Shown here in pieces: positions 1 to 11,553 of a stretch of 64,000 bases of DNA. The stretch spans positions 930,001-994,000 of the forward strand of contig ML058370.1 in the NCBI GenBank assembly GCA_003013855.2. The letters are read 5' to 3'. The notes beneath the pieces were generated by a model, which made no database searches, was not told the DNA's origin, and worked only from the letters and a program-made list of their open reading frames with translations. Position 1 is the stretch's first letter; each line of letters begins with the position of its first letter. The translations under genes and the position numbers were made by a program. This stretch comes from Liriodendron chinense. Its lineage: Eukaryota; Streptophyta; Magnoliopsida; Magnoliales; Magnoliaceae.

Positions 1-1082
1 GCTCCCTCGATCTTTGATGCCGCTGCTTTACCAAGGCTTCAGCTCCAAGATCAGCTCCCTTATATATGATGCTCGATTGGAGATGCCCAAGGTGCTAGGA
101 GGGTAGGTTTGAGATCTCTTCAACTAATGGAAATGGGTTTTCTAGAGTATCTCACCTATAATGATCTCATCATAGAGTTTTGGATAGGAATATAACTACC
201 AAAGATAATCCAAACTTTAGAGATCAAAAGAGGGACAAGTGCATCTTCGTCATGAGCTTGGAATGCTCCATTCTTGTGATGAATCACAAGGAAGATCACT
301 TGATAGGGTTATGATTTGAGCCTTTAATGGTTTTCACCAATAGTGGCTTCAAACTCCTCAAAATCTCCCTTTTAAGCCCAAAAATCGTCTCTCTCGTATT
401 TAAAGAAAAATCTCCAACAGTCACAAAAGTGACAAAAAATGGTCACTTCGATATATCGAAAAGTTGTTTCGATTATTGGAGCGATCTTTAATATATCGAA
501 ATATCTTGTTTGATACATAGAAGAATCTGTCGAGAGAATCAGCAAGCTGTTGACAAAATTCCCGATATATTGAAAAGGGTCTTGATATATCGAACACACT
601 CATTTTGATATATCGAATGAGCAATTCGATTGATCAGTGAAACTATCTAGAGAGTTTGTAAGTTTGCTAGACATACTTCGATATATTGAAATGGTAATTT
701 CGATTAATCGAAGACCTATTGAACTGGTCTTCGATATATTGAAGACGTATCGAAAATTGTTGTTTGGGCCTAATTGATTAGAACAACTTTTACCTATTTA
801 ATTAACCTAATTTATCATGTTTTTCTATGTGATCTAAGGTTAATAAAGATGACTAAGCTATTCCTAGTTGATCCAAGTCATCTAAGAGGATTTAGATGTT
901 TTGGTTCAAAGGTCTAGGGTCACTAAGGCATCTCATTTACCTGTTCTTCTTCCTTGATGCTTCTGGTTCACTTGAATCTTCAGTCTTTAGCTTGCCAAGT
1001 TTCAACCAACATTACAATACATGGACACATGTGATTGAAAAATAAGACTGCACTAGTATGCCACTAGAAAAGTTTTTTAACA
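1..1082 (-). repeat. A1 3' LTR, cut by window edge
   Basis: This segment matches about 27,305-28,382 in the same orientation, with clear divergence. On the minus strand it begins at 1,082 with TGTT directly after the PPT, and it runs off the left edge. Its U3 part (about 449-755) carries an array of short palindromes of the type TTCGATATATCGAA. Confidence 0.85.
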
Positions 1083-1094
1083 ATCTCCCCCTTT
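1083..1094 (-). other. A1 polypurine tract
   Basis: Reads AAAGGGGGAGAT on the minus strand, immediately before the LTR start. It would prime plus-strand DNA synthesis. Confidence 0.85.
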
Positions 1095-2095
1095 GTGAAT
1101 TACGTGATAAAAACATAACCTAAGACCGTGTCATGGTCCATACCAATGAAACTACTAAAATAAAAAATACATTACATGTCAAATGAAAATAAATATTACA
1201 ACTCAAAACACTATGACATGTAACTAAGCAAGTTCCTCTTGATTGCTCTCCATGCACTTGTCAATCTTGCAACACCAAACAGAAAAACTTGTTTTGGTGG
1301 GATTTGATCTTTCTCTCCCTTTTTGTCAGCAATTGACAAATCAATCTCTCCCCCTTAATGGTATACCAATTAAGTTTAGGGTAAAGAAGATTAGAATGTC
1401 GTAGTTATAAATGTAAGCACATGCTAACTAGAGAGAGTATATATGGTGCATGAACATTAAAACATGGAGCATACATGAGAACATGATCAATAAGAAAATG
1501 TAACTATTTAAGCATAATTGATCATGCATAATTGGTCATTCTTAATTATGACATACATTAAGCAATGATAGCTCAATGACTTACAGCCCAATCAACCAAC
1601 CTCCCCAAATTATGTACTTCATGACCAAAGCAAAGATTTAACATACAATTAAGCATAAAACTCAACAAGAATAGCTAATCTAAGAAAGATGATAGTCTAG
1701 CAAACAAATATACAAATATAAAGCAATGCTAAACTACCAAATTTGGGCTAATGAGGCTTGAATCCTCTAATTTGCCCATAAGCACAAAAATGAGGCTAAA
1801 ATCCTCAGATTTTCCTATAACTTTCATTTCTAGCTACTCTTACTAACTATGTTTATTTTGATTATCCTAAGGGTAAATAATTTCTACAACTCCCTCATAG
1901 AATGTAGCATGAGGTGAGGGGTTGAGAACTCCTACTCTTAGAAGGGAAAGCGGTCGGGATCCTCTCTTTGATTAGAGGGAAGAAAAGTAGTGGTGGAAGT
2001 TATGAGAATTCTCACTGGTTTGTGCCTCCCATCACTAGTGGAGTCACTAGATTCAGATTTGGACTCCTCCGTGTCATCTCAAGTGGCTGTCATAG
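1095..2095 (-). other. A1 non-coding 3' region with extra PPT-like motifs
   Basis: No reading frame is supportable here. Two further purine tracts on the minus strand (near 1,347-1,358 and 1,308-1,325) lie upstream of the true PPT. Multiplied PPT-like motifs are a published hallmark of Sirevirus 3' regions. The same layout recurs at 45,087-45,960 and 48,090-48,892. Confidence 0.65.
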
Positions 2096-2388
2096 CCTTT
2101 TTACTTTTCGACTTAAGTCATTTCGGATAATCCAAGGCAATATGGTCACGATAACTGCAACCATAACATTAGACATATGATGTTTTGGATGATTTCCCTT
2201 TATGTTTATCATCCTTTTTATCCTTCTTGTCACAGCTACTCCCTCTATCGAACTCGAGGAATCTCTTGAACTTCTTATCTAATTCATCATTCTCATTCTC
2301 GCTATCTTCCGATGACTCACTCTTAATTTTCCTATAGGAGTGTTTATGGGAAGTCTTTAAGGCGATGTTCTTCTTCTTAGAGGGGGCC
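2096..2388 (-). pseudogene. gag: A1 gag, 3' part with degenerate zinc knuckle
   Basis: This is the C-terminal part of Copia gag: a lysine-rich stretch, an acidic serine-rich segment, the family motif KKFKRFL, then a degraded zinc knuckle. The knuckle is CYGCSYRDHIALDYP. The first Cys pair and the His are present, but the last Cys is Tyr. The related copy A2 has the same change. A TAA stop sits just before the knuckle. The 5' part of the gene lies at 25,621-26,258 on the other side of T1. The reading frame runs through if the GGGCC target duplication is counted once, so T1 inserted into a gag gene. Confidence 0.8.
2384..2388. repeat. T1 target-site duplication, left copy (GGGCC)
   Basis: Identical to 25,621-25,625. 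The pair brackets the TG...CA ends of T1. Confidence 0.9.
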
Positions 2389-2844
2389 TGTGGACCCTCG
2401 CCGTTCTGCGCTCCCACACGACGATCTCCCCCTTCCTTTTCGAAAGAAGAAGAAGAAGAGGTGCGTGCGTGCTAATCATCATTTGTGCCACTGGCTTGCC
2501 TCGTTCTCGAGGGCTTCGTTTGGTTGTTATGTTAAGTTGGATGTGTTTAGATGAGTTTATATAAGACCGGAGTCACCACTAGCCAGTTACTTCGAATCTA
2601 CAGTCGGCTAGACCCCGTAGAAACGTTAGAGAAGGGTATCTAAAGATTCCTTCCTCTAAAATGACTCCTTTTGATCTGCGGCCAGAGATTCGAGGTAAGG
2701 GATCACGGTTACAGGGTGGGAAGAGGTTAAGTACCCCACACACTGCCCGTACCGGAGTACGGTCTCTACTTCACAAAATCGAACTAACACTTGAAAGTCT
2801 GTTTTAATCCTTGTATATTCTCATAGATGACATGATGCATGGAT

Positions 2845-3122
2845 GCAGGTCCGAACAGTAAGAGTTTCTGATGGGCAGGTTTCCATTGACAGGCAGGCCC
2901 AGAGCATACGCTCGAACTGACAGGTGCTTTATGCGAGATGCATGCTGTGTGTTTGAATAATCAAAGTGCTTATAGTGATATGTATATGAATGCAGGTCTG
3001 AACAGTAAGAGTTTCTGATGGGCAGGTTTCCATTAACAGGCAAGCCCAGAGCATACGCTCGAACTGACAGGTGCTTTATGCGGGATGCATGCTGTGTGTT
3101 TGAATAATCAAAGTGCTTGCAG
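2845..3122. repeat. 147-bp tandem duplication inside T1 LTR
   Basis: The unit starting at 2,845 recurs at 2,992, the second copy being slightly shorter. The same pair is present in the other LTR (about 24,612-24,890), so the duplication predates insertion of this copy. Confidence 0.85.
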
Positions 3123-3550
3123 TGAAGCAGGGGGGTTGGAAGAAAAGGAAATGTTGCACTTATGCTAGATGCAAATGAGATGATGCTGGAAAAGAGTAGC
3201 TAGGTGGACGGAGGTGTCGCAAGGATTGGCTTCGAGTGGCTGGATTAAGACTTGGATGACTTGGAGACTTGGACCAGTGGTCAGGCTGGGCTGGACCAGG
3301 GCTAGGCTCTCCTCACTCGGGCTCTCCTTGGTGGAGGAATGGGCTAAGGGGTAGAGGGACAGATCGCACTCGGGCTGGATGGCTTCGGAGGGATGTTGAA
3401 ATGAGAAGGGGCGGGGGGTATTTATAGCGTTGGAGAGTGGTAGAACCCGTAAATATTTTTGGGCAGCCCTCAGGGGGCCGCCCGTACGGACGCTCCTCGG
3501 GTTCCAGCACGTGGTACGGACATGCCTCGGGGCTGCTGTTTGGACTCAGT

Positions 3551-3706
3551 GGGTTGACTCGGTGGGTTGACTCAGCGGGTCGACTCGGTGGTTTGACTCG
3601 GCGGGTTGACTCGGTGATTTGACCCGACGGGTTGACTCAGCAGGTTGACTCGGTGATTTGACTCAGCGGGTTGACTCAGTGGGTTGAGTCAGTGAGTTTG
3701 ACTTTT
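3551..3706. repeat. 13-bp minisatellite (GGGTTGACTCGGT) in T1 LTR
   Basis: About twelve 13-bp units with variants. The 5' LTR has about ten units at 25,282-25,411, and T2 keeps about three near 28,390. Copy number therefore changes between LTRs. Confidence 0.85.
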
Positions 3707-3915
3707 TTTAGGATTTTTTTTACTGGCTTTTCTTATGGGGGGTTTTTTAGGCTGATGTTAAGGGGCGAGTTGACTGGGTTCGGGCTTGAGTTGGGCTATG
3801 GATTAGGGATTACAAGGGTGAGTTTGGCTGAGTTTGGACATGGGATTTGGGGGTATGGTCCTCCACTCATCCAGCTATCTCTACCAACAGTGTAGCCGAA
3901 GGTGGGGTGTCTACA

Positions 3916-3931
3916 GATGCCCCTCTTTGGC
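3916..3931 (-). other. T1 polypurine tract
   Basis: Minus strand reads GCCAAAGAGGGGCATC directly before the 3' LTR. The same tract follows the T2 LTR remnant at 28,691. Confidence 0.85.
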
Positions 3932-6000
3932 AGAGGTTGCGTGCAACCGAATGCCAAAGCGAGTGGACACCCCACTTCTGACACGGTCATTCATAGATCA
4001 TGGTCTGAAATCTTTGCTTGCCTTTGTATCTGAGTCAGTTGATTGTTTGGAGACTGATAACTCGCACATACCGCGGGAGTTTGGAGAAAACGTTGCGATT
4101 GTCCCTGCAGTTTGCTGCACCCTGGGTACCTAATCGCAACCCTTCCATTCCCGATCGGTACTAACATTGGAAAGGTACAGCAGAGCCTCTGCGTCGCTAG
4201 TCTTACGAGGTTGTTGACCCTGAGACTGATTGTGTAATGTTTGATGTTTTTCCGGATCACTCTAGGAGTACTTGTTTCGCTTGACTGTCAAAGTGGTTAG
4301 ATGCCCTGCGTCATGTAGTCTTACGGGATTCTACTACGTCGACTTGGACTCAGTTAAGGTACTTCAGGCATCCACGCCTAGGTATGTGCGGGTGAACTCT
4401 TTCCACCAAATCTGTTGATTTTGATACTTGAGTTACAATTCATCGTTTCCACCTGTTCAAATGGTTTCTTTGACCGAGCCTTTTGGCTTTCATCTTTTCA
4501 TATCTTGGCATGTAGTACGACCGCACTGACACTGGAGTTCAGTTCGACCGTACTCTGAGTACATTGGATCTGATGGTCTCCGGGGAAACCGCGAGACATC
4601 GAATCTTATTTGATTTTTGTGTCGGCTCTTACCCAGAGATATGGAAAATCTTCTGGTGTTTTGGAGGCAGAACGCTCTACTGGAAAAATATTTTTGGATT
4701 TTTAAAAAGATACCCACTTTGGGGAGTGATACTCCGTGAGGTTTTTATTTGCAAATAGGAATATTTTTTGTCTTTTTGAAATTGAAATCTGGTTTGCACG
4801 CGCCTCCACTAGGTATGCCTGTGGGGTCTTTGGCTAACCGGCTTTTATTTTGAAAGCAGGTGAACATGATGATTGATGCGATGGATGCTGATGCATGGAG
4901 ATGCATATTTGATGATGGATGCATGGTTTGGCTCATTCTCTTTCAGTTTGATGATTTTGCTTTTGCTGGAGATGCAGAGAATTTTGAGCTTATTCCTTGC
5001 AGGGTTGTGCTTCCCTAGGGTTTTTCTTTTTTTATACGGGCGTTTTGTCAGCGGGTTGGTCAAGATCCCGGCCTGTGGTCGATTAGGTCCATCGTCCCAA
5101 GATGCTGTTTCTTTGCTAATGAGAATGTACGAGGATGTTATCCGACTTCAAGATGTTCTTCTGGGCATAAATGTGATTGAGACGGTGCTTGGTCGCCAGT
5201 TTTGGTCAAGATTTCAATTTGCGGGTGATCGGATCCGTCATTCCAAATTGTGAAGAGAGCGGAGTTCGAGACTCCTGAAGTGTAGTGCTGGGGATAATGA
5301 CAATTTTTGTGATTTTTGTAAATATGTGGTCCGAATCTTTACCTGAGTGGTCAGGATAGAGATGGGTTATTGAAAACAAATGAAATATTTTTTGTGTTTT
5401 TGAAAATTTTTGGCTTGAAAGCAAGGGAAACATTTTTTGTGATTTTTGAAAATATTTTGCAATGTTTGGTTTTTTGTTGGATTTTTCTGAAATGCAGGGA
5501 AAAGGTATGGAATTTTCATCCATTTCCAGCTTCTACTGCTGGTAAGGCACCCGATCCATTTTATGTCAGCGAGCAAGACGAGTCTCACACAGTTAAGTGC
5601 CGTAGTTTTACATCTTCGGATGAGGAGATTTTGAGGGTTTTCAGTCAACACACCCACAAAGTTGCCTGTTCCTCACGTGCAATGCACATAAACCACGTAT
5701 TGTCCGACGGACTCCTTCGGCCACAAAATGAGCCACATCCTCACATTTCCCTTTGTCAATCCAGTTTGGGGCCTTACGTTGCTCACAATTCTGCGAGGGT
5801 GTGCTCCACCTCCCAACAGCCTTAATCCCCTTCATGAGTTATAGGAACAGGGAACATTCGTCAGATTCAACAGCGACTTCCAAATCAAGGTTGTCCATCA
5901 TGGTGCGTTCAACACGAACAGGATTGCGGGGTTCTGCCCGCCTCAGCCTTTACCTGTTTAAAAGATCCCGGTCACCCGTACGATCAATTGTCAGCCATGT
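3932..6000 (-). other. T1 3' untranslated region, no gene seen
   Basis: No protein-like frame on either strand. A diverged counterpart occurs in T2 at 28,707-30,260, so this is a normal part of the element family. Confidence 0.6.
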
Positions 6001-6009
6001 CCGGAACAG

Positions 6010-6482
6010 GTTGAGAAAGAAAGCCCCCGAGAAGTTAATCCCAGTGTAGTTTTAGGTCTTCGGACCACTGGGGATGAATTTGTGAAATTGATGGTGAATT
6101 TTTTTTTTGAGAAAGTTCCAGTTTTCAACTCGAGTAATCGAGGTTGATGCTGGTTTTTATGGAAAGCTTGAAATCTTTTTGGTATTTTTGAAAATGATCC
6201 GGGTTATCGAACCTTGATCCCAGCGGTTGAGGCCGATGCTAATTTTTAGTTGAAAGCAGAAAATGGTCCCCCGAGAACTTAATCCCAGTGTAGTTTAAGG
6301 TCTTCGGACCAAAATATGTACATGCTGAAAATACATTCTTTTTGTGATTTTTTTTTTTGAAATGTTCCAGGCTGTTAAATCTCAATTTGAGCGATCAAGA
6401 TTAACACTGGTTTTTATTGGAAATCTCTCGGGATTTTGTTCCCGACGTAGTTTAAGGTCTTCGGACCAAAACTTCGTACATG

Positions 6483-6558
<76 letters not shown>

Positions 6559-6900
6559 TTTTCAGAAAATGTCCGGGGTCGTCGGATCTTGATTCGATCC
6601 AGTCTGATGCCGGTTTTTATTGAAAGTCCCTCGGGATCTTGATCCCGACGTAGTTTAAGGTCTTCGGACCAAAACTGTACAAGAGAGTGCTGCAAATGCA
6701 TATATATATTTTTGTGATTTTTGAAAAGTGTCCGGTGCTGTCGGCTCTTGATTCGAGCAATCAAGACCGATGCCGGTTTTATTGAAATGATCCAGGTCAT
6801 CAGATCTTGGCTTGAACGACTGGGATCGATGCTGGTTTTAATTAAAATCCCTCGGGATATTGATCATGACGTAGTTTAAGGTCTTCGGACCACAAAATAT
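6010..6900. repeat. T1 tandem array of about 200-bp units
   Basis: The core GTAGTTTAAGGTCTTCGGAC recurs about five times (near 6,045, 6,290, 6,450, 6,650 and 6,870). Each copy sits beside CCTCGGGAT-type sequence and a segment ending in GGTTTTTATTG. One copy survives in T2 near 30,350. Tandem sub-repeats in the 3' UTR of Ogre elements are known as a source of satellites. Confidence 0.8.
6484..6556. repeat. (AT)n microsatellite
   Basis: A pure AT dinucleotide run of about 73 bp inside one unit of the 200-bp array. Confidence 0.97.
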
Positions 6901-7290
6901 GTACAAGCGAACAGTAATCAAGGGCGGAGATTCCGAGGATTCTTCTTAGACTGGTTCAGATCATCAGGTTATGACTTTGAATGGTTGAGATCACTGTTTG
7001 ACTAAGTCAATTTTTCTTTCTTTTTCTTGAAAATTCCATGGAACTTTTCCATATCATCAAGCCAATTTCTCACCAATTTCTCACAAGATGAGATTTTGGT
7101 GAGATTCCTTACTTTTTCTCATCATTCTCGTCCATCACTTCATTCTTACATGGAGGTACAAGATTCACTTGCAACCACCCTTCCCAAGGAGAGGGGGTGA
7201 GAAGTCGTTTCAACTAGAGGGAGGGTAGGACGGCCCCCTGGGCGCTACCCAAGCCGTCCCTGCCCACTGGTTTTTTCAGTGGGTTGGGTA
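6901..7290. other. T1 spacer, nothing recognised
   Basis: AT-rich sequence without a credible frame. It leads into the antisense promoter-like segment. Confidence 0.5.
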
Positions 7291-7299
7291 AAGGGGTGC

Positions 7300-7400
7300 C
7301 CTCCCCTTTTCTATATAACATGGGGCGCCCTTGGCCCCTCCAACGTGCAATCTCTCTTTTCTCTCTCTCATATTCTTTCTTTCTTCAAGTTTTCCTCTCT
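7300..7400 (+). promoter_or_regulatory. Putative antisense promoter in T1
   Basis: The plus strand has TCTATATAACATGGG at about 7,309-7,323, followed about 25 bp later by a long CT-rich tract starting near 7,350. This resembles a plant TATA box with a pyrimidine-rich start region. T2 keeps the same TATA and CT block at about 30,800-30,860 despite general divergence. It points at the antisense PMD genes starting at 9,441, which need a plus-strand promoter. This is inference only. Confidence 0.5.
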
Positions 7401-9440
7401 CTTTTGGTGGTTCTTTGCTCTTTTCAAGTGGTGGGCCTTGGTGAAGCTTTGGGACAGCAAGGTGGTCCCCCTTTGGTGAGTGGTAAAGGTATGGACCACT
7501 CCCTTTCTCTCTTGTCTTTTTCCTTCTTCATTGTCTCTTCTCATGACTCTTTTCTTTTCCATGTAGCTATTCCAAAAGGAGGGAGGTGGGCCTAAGTGTT
7601 TTTGGCCTTTTTCTAGATCTCCAATCTCTTTTAAAGGTGGTGCATGGAGAAGGACTTTGCAAGCTTCCATTTCATTCTTTCTTTTCTTCTTTCACACTCC
7701 CTTCATGTGTATGTAAAGGGTAATTTTGCCATGTCCATCAAGTGTGCATGGCAAAATATCCTATCTTTCTTCATGGGGGTTGGGCATCTTTTCACGTGTA
7801 TCAAATGGGCTCAAAGTGAAGTCATGGCCCTTGATGTATTTGATGGGCCCAATGCTTCATTTTGGGCTCCTTCTTACTTTCTCTTTTTTGTCATTTCCTT
7901 TGGAGCTTTCTTTTCTTTTCCATCTTCTTTCCAAGGTTTGGGCCCATGGGAATGGTAGGGCCCACCTCAAGTTTTGAGCTCATGGGACTCACTTTGGGTG
8001 GCCCCATCCTTCTTCACATGTGTATGGACAAAAGTGACTAGCCCATTCTTCACTTGGATCTCAAGTGGGCTAGATTTCTTAAGTGGGCATTTATGGACAA
8101 GTGGCCCAAATCTCCCACCATCTCTTGATTATGATGTACATCCTTATGTACAAAGTGTGGTGGGCCCCTTAGGATTTTTCCATATGGATGGGCTTTTGGG
8201 CCCTCATTGAAACTTGAATTTTTTTTTGGACCATGTGTGCACCACTACACTTTGTTCGTGTAAGATTTTTTTTTTCTTTCATGCTTTTTCTTTTGATGGA
8301 TGGAGGACTTGAGTTACTTGATCATCTACAAGTCCCATGAGTGAGTTGTCTCAACAATCTCACTAAGTTCAAATGGTTTTTCCATGTGGTAAGAAAGTGA
8401 TTTTCAAGAGTTTCTCTTTAATGTTATCAACCTCAAATGGATGATCCTCCTTCAAGTGAGCTATCTATGCAACCATAGCTCCTTGAACTTCTCTTGGGGC
8501 TTTTGGTGGGTCATCCATCATCATTCTCAAATATGAGTGATTTTTTCTTTCCAATTTGTGAGAAAGAATGATACCCATAAGTTGCCCAATTTTGTCCCAT
8601 GTTTTGAGGCATTTTGGATTTTGATCTTCAAGTGGGCTATGTTTATCATTCTTAGCCATTTTCATGATGGTTGGGTGACTTATCAAGCCATGCCCTCTTG
8701 TGCTCAAATGGTCTCCCTTTTTTTTGTAAAGAAATTGGTGCACATAAGTTGCCCAAACTTGTCCTTTCATGGGCATTTCCAACTTTGATTCTTCATGTGG
8801 GCTATGTGCATCAAATTTTTTACCATTAGCTTCTTTGATTCATATGTTGATGGGTAGACCGCCATGTTGTATTCTCATAGTCAAAACTTTCATCAAGATG
8901 ATGCACATAGGGGTGCCCATGGTTAACCCATTGAATGGGTCTTCATGTTCTTCAAGTGGGCTATGTGCTCTTTTCAATTCATTGAGGTGAGGCATTTGGG
9001 TTGCTCTTGGGGGCCCACTTCCTTTCTATTCCCCATTTGTCCATGTACATGTGTAAAAAGATGGAAACATCTTAAGTGAGGATCATGGCCTTGGTATAAA
9101 AAGTGAATCGATCCTTGGCCACATATGGACTTTGAAGAGGGACTTCTCATGTGAAGTAGGATTCTTATCTCTCGTTGATCTCATGGCACTTGAGTGCATT
9201 TGTTGTCCAAAGTGTGACCTTGGATGATGGACTTTCCTTGCCTAGGCCATGGCATGCAACCTTCTTTAAGGTGGGCCTTGCCTTCTTTGTTGGGCTCAAC
9301 ATATGTCCTTGGTAACACGTGGAGTTCGACTTTGGATTTTGCGTTTGAATGTGAGTCCAATCCTATGGGTTTCCTGGATGATAATTTGGATTTTGACGGG
9401 TAAAGGATAGGGACTTACCTTGCCAAGCTTGTAGGATTCA
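7401..9440 (+). other. Leader region of antisense gene with degenerate tandem repeats
   Basis: No convincing long frame. At about 8,450, 8,626, 8,791 and 8,950 the phrase CTTCAAGTGGGCTATGTG (with variants) recurs at 159-176 bp spacing, so this is a four-unit degenerate tandem array. If transcription starts near 7,345, this stretch would be a long 5' leader or leader intron of the first PMD gene. Confidence 0.45.
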
Positions 9441-10934
9441 ATGGCGGACGGTACAAGAGGACGTCGAGTGATTGATGAGGATGATCCTACCTGCATCATC
9501 CACCGAGGGGCCCATATGTGTTCTTTAGCTCAAGAGCCCCAACCTCTTCCCGCCATCAAGGGTCGAGGTACCAGAGATCACTGGGACAACTGGGTGAAAC
9601 ATCCACAGCCTTTGCTTGAACGAGTATTGGCTGACACTCCTTTTGCTGGCCTCCTTACCTTACGTTTCCATAACAACAGTGCCAACCGCATGATGCTCGC
9701 AGCTCTTTGCGAGAGGTGGCGGGATGAGACCCACACCTTTCAACTCCCTTGTGGTGAATGGGGAATAATTCCCTTGGATATTTATATGCAAATTGGCTTT
9801 CCATTTCATGGGGCAGTTGTTCCTCAAGTCATCTCTCTTGCTCCCATCACTTCCACTGACTGGCTACGGCTTGTTGGTGATGTCCCGCCCGAAGATGAAT
9901 TCCAAGGCCATTAAGTAAAGATGCGATAATTCTACAACACTTTTGCCTCCGTCATCCCCACTATCGAACTAGAGGCCCTCCACAAAGCACGGGCCATGAT
10001 TACTTATGCCTTCGGGTCTTTCCTTCTCTGCCACGCAAATGAGAGAGTTGATCCTAAATTTCTTCGCTTTGTTGAGGATCTTCATCATCCCTACAATTGG
10101 AACGGGGCTATCCTGACTCATATTTTCCAGGGTCTGGATAAGACCAGTCGGAATAGTCGGTCCTACACAGGTTTCTGGCCTGTCGTTAAGGTACTTCTTC
10201 TTTCTCCTTTCTTGGAGACATTTACCTTCTTTCTCTCTCTAATCGTTAGGTGTGCCCTTGCCCAGACTTGCTTTTATGACCATTTTCCCCACCTCGCGCC
10301 GAGGATGCGGGACGACATTGAGCCATCTTTGTATCGCCACATGTACTGGCATCAACAAAACCGTCAGTGGAACTCTCGAGTTTCTGGGGACAACTGGGGT
10401 GCTGACATAGACGGATTGACCGTTGAAGATGTAAGTATCTTGCTTTCCTTATCCCTCGTGTTGTACTATAATTGATCGTGATGATCTCCCTTGTTTTAGC
10501 TTACTCGGATGCCATATGCCAACTTTCCTCTCTACTACACCCCTCAACGTGTGGAGACCTATGATGCTTCATGCCTTCGGATCATGCTTTCTGACGCTGA
10601 ATCATTTCAGTGGTATTTGGGTGAGAAGCTGCTTCGACAGATTACCGGAGTGGCCAGAGTCCCTTGTTCTGCACCTCCTCCAGCTGCTCAGATCCCAGCT
10701 GATGAGATAGCTGACGCTCTTGTGGGCCAGCCTGAGTTTCGTTTCACGATCCCGGATCACGATTATGATGAGTGGTACTTGTTGTATGGCCAGGGGCCTC
10801 TGTTTCCTCTGCTCTATGTTCCTGGGGGCCGTCGCAAATATGTTGGAGGCTCGGTGACGGCTCCTTTGATGGATCTTCATCGTCGAGAGCGAGACGAGAG
10901 GAGGGACGATGACGACTCTGTTGGCGACCTGTAG
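9441..10934 (+). pseudogene. Antisense plant mobile domain (PMD) gene 1 in T1
   Basis: The predicted protein resembles the plant mobile domain (aminotransferase-like, MAIN-type). An early segment has the PMD signature around CERWRDETHTFQLPCGEWG, followed by an ITYAFGSFLLC-type helix and a distal FYDHFPHLAPR motif. Exon 1 begins at ATG 9,441 but has in-frame TAA stops at 9,912-9,914 and about 9,927. A good intron with GTAAGT donor and TTTTAG acceptor spans 10,431-10,499 and joins the flanking frames exactly. A second GT...AG stretch at 10,191-10,249 would shift the frame by one base, so it is doubtful. The C-terminal exon ends at 10,934. The gene runs opposite to gag-pol. PMD-type extra ORFs, including antisense ones, are known in Tat-lineage elements. 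Degraded here. Confidence 0.75.
10431..10499 (+). other. Candidate intron in PMD gene 1
   Basis: Donor GAT/GTAAGT and acceptor TTGTTTTAG/C. Removal keeps phase 0 between the two flanking reading frames. An intron can persist here because it is antisense to the element's genomic RNA. Confidence 0.7.
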
Positions 10935-11553
10935 CTTGCTTCTGTGTTCAGCTTACTTGATGTATGATCTTCTTCTTTTTGCTTTTACCTTCTTCTGTAT
11001 AAAAAATCTTCTGAATGAATATACGATCTTTGACTTGTCTCAAATTCCTTGATGATGTCTGGATGCTTTGACTGGAGACTTCTTAATTGCATGGATGATG
11101 ACTTGAATGGTTCAAATGGCTTGATTCGGCCCTGTGGGCCCACTTGAGACCTCGGCTTTACTTTGGAGCACCTTTTCTTGGTGTTTTGTGAGGCTAAGAA
11201 GGCTTCTCATGGTGTGGATGATGACTTGATCGGCTCAGATCGCTTGATTTGGCCTTGTGGGCCCACTTGATGATCAGATCTTGGATTCTGACCCTTCTTT
11301 TGATGATCAAACCCTTGGTCTTGCTATTTGATGACCATGCGAGCTCTTCCATGGTTTGGATCATAATAATCTAGTTTTCGAATGGCTTAGATTGCTTGTG
11401 GCCCTCTCTTGATCATCTTTCCCTCTCTTTGACTTGATCAGACCCATTCTGGCCACAGTGCTTCGTGATTGGATAGGTGGGGTACCTTCCAAATGATTTT
11501 GATCGATCTCAATCGAAGTCTGAAATCGATTAGAGCCTTGGGCGGCCCTCAGG
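10935..11553 (+). other. Intergenic segment between the two antisense PMD genes
   Basis: The start (about 10,960-11,035) is T-rich with TGTATAAAAAATC and GAATGAATAT, plausible as a 3' end and poly(A) region for PMD gene 1. At about 11,095-11,285 two related blocks both contain GGCC(C/T)TGTGGGCCCACTTGA. No frame supported. Confidence 0.4.

Larger units (their letters stand above)
2389..3915 (-). repeat. T1 3' LTR
   Basis: Begins TGTGGACCC and ends TCTACA on the plus strand. It pairs with 24,154-25,620. It contains an internal 147-bp tandem duplication and a 13-bp minisatellite. It also carries about 45 bp near 3,445-3,490 that the 5' LTR lacks. Confidence 0.92.

Noticed and set aside
2169..2417. 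Frame 2,169-2,417 starting in the T1 LTR as a complete small protein
   Set aside because: Its first residues come from the LTR. The rest is the C-terminal fragment of A1 gag.
3551..3706. CRISPR-like regular repeats
   Set aside because: Units are contiguous 13-bp minisatellite repeats without spacers, inside an LTR.
6344..6592. Frames with poly-Ile/Tyr across the AT run
   Set aside because: Produced by the microsatellite, with no domain.
7279..8990. Several 60-105 residue plus-strand frames between 7,279 and 8,990
   Set aside because: Phe/Ser-rich translations of CT-rich DNA with overlapping alternatives. No motif, and no matching frame in T2.
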